From NCBI GenBank assembly GCA_015256945.1, contig JABZLB010000009.1, positions 20,860 through 84,859 of the forward strand: DNA of 64,000 nucleotides. Direction: 5' to 3'. The notes beneath the pieces were generated by a model. It had not been told where the DNA came from. It saw only the letters and a list, made by a program, of their open reading frames with translations, and ran no database searches. The stretch is from Prevotellaceae bacterium (GTDB taxonomy: Bacteria > Bacteroidota > Bacteroidia > Bacteroidales > Bacteroidaceae). Both the position numbers and the translations under genes were made by a program. Positions within the stretch are counted from its first letter, which is position 1, and the number at the start of each line of letters is the position of its first letter. Of this stretch, positions 32,430 through 41,659 are shown in pieces.

Positions 32430-34958
32430 ATGGAAGAAAACAAGCTTGCAGAGAGTATGGCTGCAAATTCTCAGGCAACGGCCGACGATCAGAAAGGGTT
32501 CATAAACCTTGGAGCGATCTACGCTACGCTGATTCTGAACTGGAAGTGGTTCGTTCTCTCACTCATTATTTGTTTGGGGTTCGCAGCCATTTACCTGCGA
32601 TACACCACTCCTATGTACCAGGCTTCGGCCAAATTGTTGATAAAAGACAACGACGGAAGGTCGAACAGCCGGAACAATATGATGAATTCGGCAACCCTCG
32701 GTATTGTGTCAAACTCGACAGGTATCGACAACGAGATGGAAATTTTAACCTCACATTCTCTGGCCATTCAGGCAGTAAGAGACCTGAAACTGTATGCCGA
32801 ATATTTCAGCGTAGGCCAGGTAAAGGATCTCATTCTGTACCGTACGCAGCCTATTTCGGTTGATGTTGATGCGGCTCATCTTGAGAAACTGAACCGCCCT
32901 GTCGACCTTTTAATTGAGCGTGAAGGCAGTGCTTATCATGTAACAGGCACCTATTTTGTTCCTCATGCTGATGACGGAGCAAGCGGTCCATACTCAATTG
33001 ACCATACATTTACCACGTTCCCTGCCAGTATAAACACGCGTGCCGGCATACTTTACTTTACAACAAACGGCATGACGCCCATGCAGGACGAACAGAAAAT
33101 GAGGGTTGTCATACAGTCGCCCAAAAACGAAGCATATAAATATGTATCGCGGTTGAGTGTTGCCCAGACCAATAAGAACACTACCATAGCACAGCTTGTG
33201 CTTACCGATGAGGTGCCACAGCGCGCCATCGATTTCCTCAGCCAGCTGGCAATATGCTACAATCGCCAGGCCAACGAAGACAAAAACGAGATTGCCGTGC
33301 GCACGGAAGAGTTCATTAATGGACGTTTAGAGAAAATCAATGCTGAATTAGGCAGTACCGAAGGCCAGCTTGAGAACTATAAAAAAAGCAACCGTGTAGT
33401 TGAGCTTAAGATGAATGCGAGCCAGGCTTTCAACAATGCCGACACCTATTCACAAAAGCTTTCGGAGGCCAATACACAATTAGCACTGCTCAACGAAATG
33501 CGTGGTTACATCATCAGTTCGGCCAGCAGGTATCAGCCTCTGCCCACAAACGTCGGCCTGTCTGACCAGGCAACCACTGCGCTTATTAAAGATTACAATG
33601 AAATTGCTCAAAGACGCAACCTGCTGCTACAAAGTGCAAGTGAGAACTCGCCGTCGGTAGTGCCTCTCACTACGCAGCTCGACCAGCTGCAAGGAGCCAT
33701 TAATCGTGCATTGAATCAGGCTATGCGCAGTGCCGAAATTCTGCGTAACTCGGTAGCTGCACAGGCTGGCAAATATCAGGGACAGGTTGACAGGTCGCCG
33801 GTTCAGGAGCGTATGCTTAACCAGATTGGTCGTCAGCAAGAGGTGAAATCAGGGCTTTATCTGATGCTTTTACAAAAGCGTGAAGAGAACTCTATTTCGT
33901 TAGCGGCAACGGCCGACAAAGGAAAGCTGATAGATGCACCCGCAGCAGGTGGAAAAATTAGTCCGAACAACACCTATATTATGGGTATGGGTCTTATCTT
34001 CGGACTGGCTATTCCTGCCGTGATTCTTATCCTGATTCAGCTCCTGAGCTACAAAATTGAGGGACATGAAGACGTTGCCCGTCTTACGAAACTACCTATT
34101 CTGGCCGATGTTGCTGTTGCTGCAGATGCCGCAAAGAATAAGGCTGACATCGTCATTCATGAGAATAAGAACAACATGATGGAGGAAATATTCCGTTCGA
34201 TGCGTACCAACCTGCTCTTCATGATGAAAGAAGGGCAGAAGGTTATCATGTGTACGTCGACTAATTCGGGCGAAGGAAAAACCTTCAATGCGGGTAACTT
34301 AGCCATGTCGTTCGCCCTGCTGGGTAAGAAAGTATTGCTTATCGGTCTTGACATTCGCAAACCACGATTAGGCGAACTTTTTGAATTGAACGATACCGCA
34401 CGCGGTATTACGAACTTGCTGGTAAAAGACAGCCCCAGTGAAGAGCAGATAAAACAGCAAATTCTACCATCAGGAATCAACAAGCATCTCGACATAATGA
34501 CGGCAGGTCCTATACCTCCTAACCCGGCCGAACTGGTGGCACGTGCAAGTCTTGACCTCATTATGGAACAGCTTAGACAAATGTATGATTACATTATTGT
34601 TGACACGGCGCCGGTAGGTCTTGTAACCGATACACTGGCCATAGGTCGAGTTTGCGACGCCACGGTATATGTATGTCGTGCCGACTATACGCCAAAGGAG
34701 AGTATAGAATTGGTAAACGGTCTGGCTGCTGAAGAAAAATTGCCAAATGTCAGCATCGTCATCAACGGTATTGATATGTCGAAGAAGAAGCATAGTTACT
34801 ACTATGGTTATGGCAAATACGGCAGGTATGGAAGATACGGCAGGTATGGAAGCTATGGCAAATACGGCCGTTACAAGAGCTATGGTAACTATGGAAGCTA
34901 TGGCAATTACCAGGAAAGCCACTACGGTGACGCTAATGATAATTCAGTAAAACGATAA
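32430..34958 (+). CDS. Wzc-type polysaccharide co-polymerase / tyrosine autokinase
   Basis: An 842-residue inner-membrane protein combining chain-length control and BY-kinase activity for exopolysaccharide or capsule export. An N-terminal Wzz domain with a first membrane helix near 38-58, a long periplasmic coiled coil (about 290-480), a second helix near 510-535 and a kinase domain follow. Walker A is STNSGEGKTFNAGNLA, Walker A' is LLIGLDIRKPR and Walker B is YIIVDTAPVGLVTD. The last about 55 residues (788-842) hold some 16 Tyr in KYGRYGSYG-type repeats, the autophosphorylation cluster, much longer than is usual. Confidence 0.92.
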   Translation: MEENKLAESMAANSQATADDQKGFINLGAIYATLILNWKWFVLSLIICLGFAAIYLRYTTPMYQASAKLLIKDNDGRSNSRNNMMNSATLGIVSNSTGIDNEMEILTSHSLAIQAVRDLKLYAEYFSVGQVKDLILYRTQPISVDVDAAHLEKLNRPVDLLIEREGSAYHVTGTYFVPHADDGASGPYSIDHTFTTFPASINTRAGILYFTTNGMTPMQDEQKMRVVIQSPKNEAYKYVSRLSVAQTNKNTTIAQLVLTDEVPQRAIDFLSQLAICYNRQANEDKNEIAVRTEEFINGRLEKINAELGSTEGQLENYKKSNRVVELKMNASQAFNNADTYSQKLSEANTQLALLNEMRGYIISSASRYQPLPTNVGLSDQATTALIKDYNEIAQRRNLLLQSASENSPSVVPLTTQLDQLQGAINRALNQAMRSAEILRNSVAAQAGKYQGQVDRSPVQERMLNQIGRQQEVKSGLYLMLLQKREENSISLAATADKGKLIDAPAAGGKISPNNTYIMGMGLIFGLAIPAVILILIQLLSYKIEGHEDVARLTKLPILADVAVAADAAKNKADIVIHENKNNMMEEIFRSMRTNLLFMMKEGQKVIMCTSTNSGEGKTFNAGNLAMSFALLGKKVLLIGLDIRKPRLGELFELNDTARGITNLLVKDSPSEEQIKQQILPSGINKHLDIMTAGPIPPNPAELVARASLDLIMEQLRQMYDYIIVDTAPVGLVTDTLAIGRVCDATVYVCRADYTPKESIELVNGLAAEEKLPNVSIVINGIDMSKKKHSYYYGYGKYGRYGRYGRYGSYGKYGRYKSYGNYGSYGNYQESHYGDANDNSVKR
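34798..34915 (+). repeat. Hexanucleotide-like coding repeat in the kinase tail
   Basis: TAYGGN-type 6-nt units, interleaved with AAA, AGG or AGC codons, encode the Tyr-Gly tail of the kinase. The tract is imperfect but near-periodic, so in-frame slippage could vary the number of tyrosines. Confidence 0.7.
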
Positions 34959-35389
34959 TGGCAACAATAGCAGTAGACTTTGACGGTACTATTGTAGAGC
35001 ACCGTTATCCGGAAATAGGAGAAGAAATACCATTCGCTACCGAAACGCTCCGAATGTTAATAGCCGACCATCACAGGCTCATCCTGTGGTCGGTACGTGA
35101 GGGAAAGCTCCTGCAGGACGCTGTTGACTGGTGTAAAAAGCACGGTGTTGAGTTTTGGGCTGTAAACCGTGACTATCCTGAGGAAGAGGCTGAAAAGAAC
35201 AATCATTTCAGCCGTAAGCTGAAAGCTGACTACTTTATTGATGACAGGAATATCGGCGGACTGCCTGAATGGGGCCAGATTTACCGGATGATTAATGAGC
35301 ATAAAAGCTATGCTGACGTCATTAGAGAGACTCTTGGCAGAAGCTCTATTGACGACATTCCCAAGAAAAAGCACTGGTGGCAGTGGTAA
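34958..35389 (+). CDS. Small HAD-superfamily hydrolase-like protein
   Basis: A 143-residue protein with HAD motif I (AVDFDGTIVEHRYP, Asp7 and Asp9), LILWSVREGK at motif II and YFIDDRNIGGLPEWG with the DD of motif IV. The cap is minimal, so the active site would be open to large substrates such as a lipid- or glycan-linked phosphate. Its start codon overlaps the kinase stop codon (TAATG), so it is translationally coupled to the polysaccharide kinase. This suggests a role in the same export system; the substrate is unknown. Confidence 0.82.
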   Translation: MATIAVDFDGTIVEHRYPEIGEEIPFATETLRMLIADHHRLILWSVREGKLLQDAVDWCKKHGVEFWAVNRDYPEEEAEKNNHFSRKLKADYFIDDRNIGGLPEWGQIYRMINEHKSYADVIRETLGRSSIDDIPKKKHWWQW

Positions 35390-35432
35390 AAGCCACAGTA
35401 ACCACACAGCATAAAAATTAAAAAACGAAGAG

Positions 35433-35459
35433 GGTGCGCAGCAATTGCGCACCTTTTTT
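35433..35459 (+). terminator. Terminator of the rfbA-kinase-HAD operon
   Basis: GGTGCGCA and TGCGCACC form a perfect 8-bp stem with a 5-nt loop, followed by TTTTTT. It is 44 nt after the HAD gene. Confidence 0.92.
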
Positions 35460-35578
35460 GTCATAGATAAAATTTGAAGTTGAAGAAAATGGCGTTATTT
35501 ATTGATTATACCGGTAGAAAGTAATAATACCAGCGCATGATAAGAATGGCAGGAAAGGCGAAAATTAAAACTTTTTTG

Positions 35579-35586
35579 TAATTTTG
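35579..35586 (+). promoter_or_regulatory. -7 element before fmt
   Basis: TAATTTTG, with transcription expected near 35592 and a leader of about 18 nt. The -33 region is unclear. Confidence 0.5.
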
Positions 35587-35609
35587 TATACTATAATATA
35601 ATAAGGTAT

Positions 35610-36605
35610 ATGGAGAAGGAAAACTTGAGAATCATATTCATGGGAACTCCTGAATTTGCCGTTGGCACATTAGAACGGCTTGTTGAAGGAGGATACAATG
35701 TTGTAGCCGTAGTGACCCAACCCGACAAACCCGTTGGACGACATCAGGACCATCTGCAGCCTTCGGCGGTGAAACAATATGCCGTAGAGCACGGTATTCC
35801 GGTACTTCAACCCATAAAAATGAAAGACCCTGACTTTGTAGAGGCTCTGGCATCGTATAAGGCCGATCTGCAGGTTGTGGTGGCTTTCCGTATGCTTCCC
35901 GAAATAGTTTGGGCAATGCCACGTATGGGAACGTTTAACGTTCACGCCGCTCTGCTGCCACAATATCGCGGGGCTGCACCTATCAACTGGGCTATTATAA
36001 ACGGAGAATCTGAAACAGGAGTTACCACCTTCTTCCTTGATAAGGACATTGATACTGGACGAATCATACTGCAAAAGCATTTTGTGATACCCGAAGATGC
36101 CAATGCCGAATATGTTTATAATGGCTTAATGAAGCTCGGTGCCGACATTGCCGTTGAGACAATAGACCTTGTTCTTGAAGGAGATGGTACGGTAAAAGCA
36201 ACCAGTCAGGACGAATGGATGGCAGGAAAAGAGCCTGTGGCTTTACACAGTGCACCTAAAATTTTTAAGGAGACTTGTGAGATAAACTGGGCACAGCAGG
36301 CAAAAGATGTACACAATTTTGTACGGGGACTGTCGCCTTATCCCGGAGCGTGGACCACTTTATATGCGGAAGACAAAGGGAGCGTGGCTGGAACCGTGAT
36401 GAAAATATACAAAACGGTGAAAACCAATGAGCCTGTAACTGGTGAAAAAACCGGCACCATTAGGGCTGAGAAAGGTCATCTTTACATAGCTACTGTCGAT
36501 AATTGGATAGAAATTGCAGAATTACAGCTTGCGGGTAAAAAGCGTATGGCAGCACGCGACTTCCTAAACGGTAACAAAAATATAGAAGAATATTGTGTAA
36601 AATAG
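35610..36605 (+). CDS. fmt: Methionyl-tRNA formyltransferase
   Basis: Formylates Met on initiator tRNA using 10-formyl-tetrahydrofolate. The 331 residues include IIFMGTPEFAVGTLERL at the N-terminus, the active-site region FNVHAALLPQYRGAAPINWA (formyl-binding SLLP-like motif, with the second Ser replaced by Ala), GVTTFFLDKDIDTG and a C-terminal OB-like domain from about 210. Length is normal. It stands alone between a terminator and a convergent ROK gene. Confidence 0.96.
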   Translation: MEKENLRIIFMGTPEFAVGTLERLVEGGYNVVAVVTQPDKPVGRHQDHLQPSAVKQYAVEHGIPVLQPIKMKDPDFVEALASYKADLQVVVAFRMLPEIVWAMPRMGTFNVHAALLPQYRGAAPINWAIINGESETGVTTFFLDKDIDTGRIILQKHFVIPEDANAEYVYNGLMKLGADIAVETIDLVLEGDGTVKATSQDEWMAGKEPVALHSAPKIFKETCEINWAQQAKDVHNFVRGLSPYPGAWTTLYAEDKGSVAGTVMKIYKTVKTNEPVTGEKTGTIRAEKGHLYIATVDNWIEIAELQLAGKKRMAARDFLNGNKNIEEYCVK

Positions 36606-36680
36606 CACTGCAATATAGCAGACAAAAAGCATAAAGCTATTTGCATACCAGTGTTATCATCTAAAGTATACTACATAAAA

Positions 36681-36716
36681 AAGCCTCTCACAGAGTATAA
36701 ACTCTATGAGAGGCTT
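36681..36716. terminator. Bidirectional terminator between fmt and the ROK gene
   Basis: AAGCCTCTCA and TGAGAGGCTT form a 10-bp stem, continued by AGAGT/ACTCT after one mismatch. TGTTTTCT follows on plus and TTTTTATG on minus. Confidence 0.9.
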
Positions 36717-36743
36717 ATGTTTTCTATAAAACCTTATGCAAGT

Positions 36744-37718
36744 TTACAGGTCCCAGCCCACTGCCGAAGCACCGAGAACAGCAGCTGAGCTGCCATCCAA
36801 ACTGCTTACGAGGAACTGTGCCTTGCCCTTAAAGATGCGCAAAACATGCTTGTCATAGCTCTTCTTAATAGGGTCCATCAGCAACTTTCCTGCTTTTGTC
36901 AGTCCGCCAAAGAATATGAAAGCTTCAGGCGAAGAGAAAGCAGCGAAGTCAGCGCACGCCTCTCCCAGCATCTCTCCAGTAAATTCATAGATGCGCTTTG
37001 CTAAGGCATCACCCTTCTCTGCCGCCAGACTTACCTCCAAAGAAGTAATGTCTTCAGGGTTCAAATCACGTAAAAGTGATGGTTCATCTGTTGTTTCCAA
37101 CAGCTCTCGAGCCGTACGGGCTACACCCGTAGCAGAGCAATAGGCCTCTAAACAGCCTTTTCGGCCACAGCCACATTCACGTCCATTCTCGCGAACCATG
37201 ATAACATGGCCAAGCTCTCCTGCAAAGCCGTCGCTGCCATAAACCACTTGTCCATTGACCACAATGCCTGAACCAACACCGGTTCCCAATGTAACGTCTA
37301 TAAAATTCTTCATGCCTCGTGCAACGCCATAAGTCATTTCGCCAATAGCTGCTGCATTAGCATCGTTGGTTAAAGCCACTGGAACACCAAGCCTTTTGGA
37401 GAACATGTCGGCCAATGGCACAATACAGTTGCGCCCCCATGAAAGGTTTGCAGCAAACTCTATGGTGCCCTGGTAATAGTTTCCATTCGGAGCACCAATT
37501 CCCATAGCCTTAATTTTATTAATGCCTCCGACCTGATCGATGATAATCTGCAAAGCCTCGACCGAAGCATTTACATAGTCTTCTACATTGTCGTAAGCCT
37601 GTGTTTTGATAGCTGTCGTAGCTTTTATCTCGCCACGTGAGTCTACAATTCCGAAAACAGAATTGGTACCGCCAAGGTCTAAGCCAATAACGTACGGTTT
37701 TAAAGTTAGTTGAACCAT
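36744..37718 (-). CDS. ROK-family sugar kinase (probable glucokinase)
   Basis: A 324-residue cytoplasmic kinase. The phosphate-binding loop is IGLDLGGTNSVFGIVD (about 12-27), the sugar site is ALTNDANAAAIGEM, and the ROK zinc signature ECGCGRKGCLEAYCS is complete near 182. Overall it most resembles ROK glucokinases, which feed glucose into glycolysis, but ROK substrates are hard to call. It has its own promoter at 37842-37871, divergent from the Sua5 gene. Confidence 0.88.
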   Translation of the reverse strand: MVQLTLKPYVIGLDLGGTNSVFGIVDSRGEIKATTAIKTQAYDNVEDYVNASVEALQIIIDQVGGINKIKAMGIGAPNGNYYQGTIEFAANLSWGRNCIVPLADMFSKRLGVPVALTNDANAAAIGEMTYGVARGMKNFIDVTLGTGVGSGIVVNGQVVYGSDGFAGELGHVIMVRENGRECGCGRKGCLEAYCSATGVARTARELLETTDEPSLLRDLNPEDITSLEVSLAAEKGDALAKRIYEFTGEMLGEACADFAAFSSPEAFIFFGGLTKAGKLLMDPIKKSYDKHVLRIFKGKAQFLVSSLDGSSAAVLGASAVGWDL

Positions 37719-37841
37719 TTTGTTTATGTTTTTTACTATTCAGTTATTAGTCTTCAAACATATTATAAACAACTGTGCATATAATTCGCTAAAGCCTTAA
37801 TTGCAGAACAATAGCACCGAAAACTATATATGTTAACATGG

Positions 37842-37871
37842 CAAAGTTAATAAAACATTTGTGAAAACAAA
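37842..37871 (-). promoter_or_regulatory. Promoter of the ROK kinase gene
   Basis: Minus-strand TTTG (37871-37868), 18 nt, TAACTTTG (37849-37842). The leader would be about 115 nt. It lies back to back with the Sua5 promoter. Confidence 0.55.
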
Positions 37872-37896
37872 CTGAAATTTAAATTTTTAATAAACA

Positions 37897-37928
37897 TTTG
37901 TGTGTATATAAAAGAATTGCTATCTTTG
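37897..37928 (+). promoter_or_regulatory. Promoter of the Sua5/YrdC gene
   Basis: TTTG (37897-37900), 20 nt, TATCTTTG (37921-37928), a near-perfect match. Transcription from about 37934 begins after the first in-frame ATG at 37902, so the gene must start at 37947. Confidence 0.8.
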
Positions 37929-37946
37929 CGTTACATAGATGAAAAG

Positions 37947-38516
37947 ATGACACAAGAAGAAGACATTAAAAACGCCATTAAAGTACTTCGTGAAGGTGGC
38001 GTAATTCTTTATCCTACGGATACTGTATGGGGTATCGGTTGTGACGCTACAAATGCTGAAGCAGTAGCAAGGGTTTACCAGATAAAACATCGTGACGATT
38101 CAAAGGCATTGATTTGTCTTGTCGATTCAGACGCACGCCTGCAACGCTATGTTCGCAACGTGCCAGCAGTGGCATGGGACCTAATTGACGCCGTAACCAA
38201 GCCCACAACTGTTATATTAGACGGAGCTGTAAACCTGGCATCGAACCTCATTGCAGAAGACGGAAGCATTGCGCTTCGTATTACAAAGGAGCCGTTTTCG
38301 CACGAATTGTGCTACCGTTTTCAAAAAGCTCTTGTATCAACAAGTGCAAATATCAGTGGCGAACCTGCCGCACAGAATTACAAAGACATATCTCAAGAGA
38401 TCCTCAATAGCGTTGATTATGTATGCTGGACGCGCAGACAGGAGCACAAATCACACAAACCAAGCAGCATCATCAGGCTTAAACCTGACGGCGAGATAAC
38501 TATCATCAGAAAATAA
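37947..38516 (+). CDS. L-threonylcarbamoyladenylate synthase (Sua5/YciO/YrdC)
   Basis: Makes threonylcarbamoyl-AMP for the t6A37 modification of ANN-decoding tRNAs. The 189 residues form a single YrdC domain: GGVILYPTDTVWGIGCDATN (17-36), KHRDDSKALICLV, TKPTTVIL, ALRITKEPF and LVSTSANISGEPA. It lacks the extra C-terminal Sua5 domain, so it is the short, TsaC-like form. Its stop codon abuts the ClC start codon (TAA then ATG), so the two are co-transcribed. Confidence 0.92.
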   Translation: MTQEEDIKNAIKVLREGGVILYPTDTVWGIGCDATNAEAVARVYQIKHRDDSKALICLVDSDARLQRYVRNVPAVAWDLIDAVTKPTTVILDGAVNLASNLIAEDGSIALRITKEPFSHELCYRFQKALVSTSANISGEPAAQNYKDISQEILNSVDYVCWTRRQEHKSHKPSSIIRLKPDGEITIIRK

Positions 38517-40289
38517 ATGCTGGATAAAGTTATTGCCTGGCGGGAACGGAGACTGACCGATCGTCAGATGACGTTGGTATTAGCCTTTATTATTGGTTTC
38601 CTGGCTTCGGTGGCAGGGTATGCCCTTCATCATCTTATCGGATTGATACAACGTCTGCTTACCGAAGACTTTATATCGTATGGTGCCAACTGGCTCTATC
38701 TTGTTTTCCCCGTTATAGGTATTTATCTTACCATGCTTTTTATTAAATATGTTGTCCGTGACAATATATCGCATGGTATTACACGTGTGCTTTATGCTAT
38801 TTCTACGAGGCGTTCAAAGCTCCGTGGCCACAATTGCTGGTCGTCAATAGTGGCTTCAGCCATAACCATAGGCTTTGGAGGCTCGGTAGGTGCCGAAGCA
38901 CCTATTGTGCTTACAGGCTCTGCAATTGGTTCAAAATTGGGGCAAGTGTTCCACATGGACAACCGAACGGTGATGCTTTTAGTGGGTTGTGGTGCATCTG
39001 CTGCGATTTCAGGTATCTTCAAAGCGCCAATAGCAGGCCTGGTATTTACTCTTGAAGTGCTGATGATTGATATGACTATGGCATCGCTTGTACCTATTCT
39101 TATCAGCAGCATTACGGCAGATATTTTCTCATATCTTTTCACGGGAACATCTACAATGTTCTCTTTTCATATTGACGGTGTGTGGCGCATCGATCGTGTT
39201 CCCGGAACAGTTTTGTTAGGAATATTCTGTGGTTTGATGAGCCTTTACTTTATGAGAACCATGAATTGGTGTGAAGGGAAGTTTTCACGACTTAAGGATC
39301 ATCCCTATATCAGGCTGTGCATTGGTGGCCTTATACTAAGTTCTCTCATCTTTTTATTTCCATCTTTATACGGCGAAGGGTATGATACGCTCGGCCTTCT
39401 TATCAGCGGAAAGACACCTGCCGACTGGCAACAGGTAATGAACGGGTCGTTATTTTATGGGCATGGCGAGCTTTTGGCCTTATATATCTTTCTTGTTATG
39501 ATGACAAAGATATTTGCAACCTCGTCTACAAATGGTGCCGGAGGCTGTGGCGGTACGTTTGCACCTTCGCTCTTTATGGGCGGTTTTGCCGGATTCTTAT
39601 TTGCACGACTATGGAATATGGAGCAAATAGGAGTATATCTTCCTGAAAAAAACTTCACCTTATTAGGCATGGCAGGCGTAATGGCAGGCGTGATGCATGC
39701 ACCGCTTACCGGCATTTTCCTGATTGCTGAAATCACTGGAGGCTACGCCCTTTTTGTACCATTGATTGTAGTTAGCGTTGTAAGTGTGATGGTTATATCT
39801 ATATTTGAGCCACACAGTATTTATGCTATGCGTCTGGCCCGTGAAGGTAAACTGCTCACCCATCATACTGACAGGAGTGTGCTTACTTTAATGAATATGG
39901 ACTCAGTTATAGAGAAAGACGTAACCACCGTAAGCCCATCCCTGCCCCTTAGCAAGTTAGTAAACGTGCTGACATCGAACGATTTCAACTTCCTTCCCGT
40001 CACCGATGAAGCGGGACGACTTTTGGGAGAAATCGATATTATGAAGATAAGGCATATCGTTTTCCGCACTGAATTGTATCAACGCTATCATGCCAGCCAG
40101 CTGATGACAACAGTTCCTGCCATACTTTATCAAAATGAGCCAATGGAAGAAGTCATGAAAAAGTTCGATCAAACAGGAGCAAATGCCCTGCCCGTCGTCG
40201 ACATTAACAACCAGTTATTAGGTTATATCACACGCCAGAGGCTGTTTACCGTTTACCGTCAGTTCGTAGCCGACTATTCTACTGAATAG
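38517..40289 (+). CDS. ClC-family chloride channel/antiporter with CBS domains
   Basis: A 590-residue membrane protein. About ten to eleven hydrophobic segments cover 20-440; GFGGSVGAEAPIVLTGSAIGSK holds the gating Glu in the place of the classic GREGP motif, and TSSTNGAGGCGGTFAPSLFMGG is the second conserved pore segment (GSGxFxP-like). Two CBS domains follow (about 460-585), usual regulators binding adenine nucleotides. Transport direction and ion cannot be told from sequence. Confidence 0.92.
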   Translation: MLDKVIAWRERRLTDRQMTLVLAFIIGFLASVAGYALHHLIGLIQRLLTEDFISYGANWLYLVFPVIGIYLTMLFIKYVVRDNISHGITRVLYAISTRRSKLRGHNCWSSIVASAITIGFGGSVGAEAPIVLTGSAIGSKLGQVFHMDNRTVMLLVGCGASAAISGIFKAPIAGLVFTLEVLMIDMTMASLVPILISSITADIFSYLFTGTSTMFSFHIDGVWRIDRVPGTVLLGIFCGLMSLYFMRTMNWCEGKFSRLKDHPYIRLCIGGLILSSLIFLFPSLYGEGYDTLGLLISGKTPADWQQVMNGSLFYGHGELLALYIFLVMMTKIFATSSTNGAGGCGGTFAPSLFMGGFAGFLFARLWNMEQIGVYLPEKNFTLLGMAGVMAGVMHAPLTGIFLIAEITGGYALFVPLIVVSVVSVMVISIFEPHSIYAMRLAREGKLLTHHTDRSVLTLMNMDSVIEKDVTTVSPSLPLSKLVNVLTSNDFNFLPVTDEAGRLLGEIDIMKIRHIVFRTELYQRYHASQLMTTVPAILYQNEPMEEVMKKFDQTGANALPVVDINNQLLGYITRQRLFTVYRQFVADYSTE

Positions 40290-40374
40290 TTTTTATCTGC
40301 CTGAATGACATACATTTACGACGTAAAGACGCCAAAAATCGGGGCATTCTTTCCAAATTATCAAATAAATCAAG

Positions 40375-40382
40375 TAACTTTG
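40375..40382 (+). promoter_or_regulatory. -7 element very close to the LysE-type start codon
   Basis: TAACTTTG then C. With the usual spacing, transcription would begin at about 40388, only about 5 nt before the ATG at 40394, so the mRNA may be nearly leaderless. Confidence 0.5.
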
Positions 40383-40393
40383 CACCCTGAATT

Positions 40394-41062
40394 ATGCCAC
40401 TTCCAATAAAAATAGACTTATTAGAGTTAATCCTTAAGGGAATTATCATAGGTATTATAGCCTCTGCACCCATGGGGCCAGTGGGCATTCTCTGTATTCA
40501 GCGTACGCTAAAGAAAGGACGTTGGTATGGTTTTGTCACTGGCATAGGAGCATCTTTGAGCGATATTATCTATGCGTTGATCACAGGTTTAGGTATGAGT
40601 TTTGTAATGGATCTTATTACAAACCCTACCAATAAGTTCTGGTTGCAAATATCTGGAAGCGTTGTTTTAATGCTCTTTGGGATATATTGCTGGAAAAGCA
40701 ACCCCGCCAGCCATGTCCATCAAAGCGGTCAAAGCAAGGGAAGTTACTCGCACAACGGTTTTACGGCTTTCCTTTTAACATTCTCAAATCCGCTTATTCT
40801 TCTTTTGTTTATGGCGTCATTTGCCCAGTTTAATTTTGTCATCCCCAACCATCCCCTGGAGATGTCGATAGGCTATATTGGCATTTTCGGTGGCGCTCTC
40901 ATGTGGTGGTTCGGACTTACATGGCTTGTTGACAAGATCCGTGAGAAGTTTGACATCAACGGAATAAGCATACTCAATAAGATAATAGGCGCTGTTGTTG
41001 TTATATTTTCATTGATTATTTTGGTAGGGACTGTTTTTAACCTCTACTCTATACATTATTAA
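40394..41062 (+). CDS. LysE-family exporter
   Basis: A 222-residue inner-membrane protein with six hydrophobic segments. The N-terminal ASAPMGPVGILCIQRTLKKGRWYGFVTGIGAS (in part) carries the LysE/RhtB signature PGP-like loop (here APMGPV), and the second half has AFLLTFSNPLILLLF. The family exports amino acids or small metabolites; the substrate is unknown. It is followed by the DUF4924 gene after 23 nt. Confidence 0.9.
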   Translation: MPLPIKIDLLELILKGIIIGIIASAPMGPVGILCIQRTLKKGRWYGFVTGIGASLSDIIYALITGLGMSFVMDLITNPTNKFWLQISGSVVLMLFGIYCWKSNPASHVHQSGQSKGSYSHNGFTAFLLTFSNPLILLLFMASFAQFNFVIPNHPLEMSIGYIGIFGGALMWWFGLTWLVDKIREKFDINGISILNKIIGAVVVIFSLIILVGTVFNLYSIHY

Positions 41063-41085
41063 ATCAGGCTTCATACCTTTATTGT

Positions 41086-41637
41086 ATGTTTGTTGCACAG
41101 CAAATTCGCAAGACATCGATAGCAGAATATCTTCTGTATATGTGGCAATTAGAAGACCTTATTCGGGCTTACGGTTGCTCCATTAATCGAATAACTGACG
41201 AGTATATTGACAAGTTTCACTATACTGAAGAACAGAAAGCTTCAGAAATAGAGTGGTTCGGCAATCTTGTCCGTATGATGAACGAAGAGGGAAAACGTGA
41301 GAAAGGGCACCTCAATATCAATGCCATAACACTGCAAGACTTGTCTGACCTTCACCAGCAACTGCTGTCTTCCAGCAACTTTCCCTTTTATAACGCCGAG
41401 TATTATAAGGTTTTACCATTCATTGTTGAACTGCGTAACAAAGGCGATAAGAATGTAGACGAAATAGAGACATGCCTTAATGCCCTTTACGGTATCATGA
41501 TGTTACGCATGCAGAAAAAAGAAATTTCAGAAGAAACAGAGCGTGCCGTTAAAGAAATAACCACATTTATCGGTATGCTTAGCGATTATTATATTAAGAA
41601 TCGTGACGAAGGACTCGACTTCGGCGAGGAAGAATAA
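41086..41637 (+). CDS. DUF4924 family protein
   Basis: A 183-residue, mostly helical, probably cytoplasmic protein. I recognise the Bacteroidales DUF4924 family from MFVAQQIRKTSIAEYLLYMWQLEDLIRA (in part) and the charged C-terminus. Function unknown. It lies 23 nt after the LysE-type gene and 22 nt before rfbD on the same strand. Confidence 0.8.
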   Translation: MFVAQQIRKTSIAEYLLYMWQLEDLIRAYGCSINRITDEYIDKFHYTEEQKASEIEWFGNLVRMMNEEGKREKGHLNINAITLQDLSDLHQQLLSSSNFPFYNAEYYKVLPFIVELRNKGDKNVDEIETCLNALYGIMMLRMQKKEISEETERAVKEITTFIGMLSDYYIKNRDEGLDFGEEE

Positions 41638-41659
41638 TACGAACTTAATTCTTAAAGCT

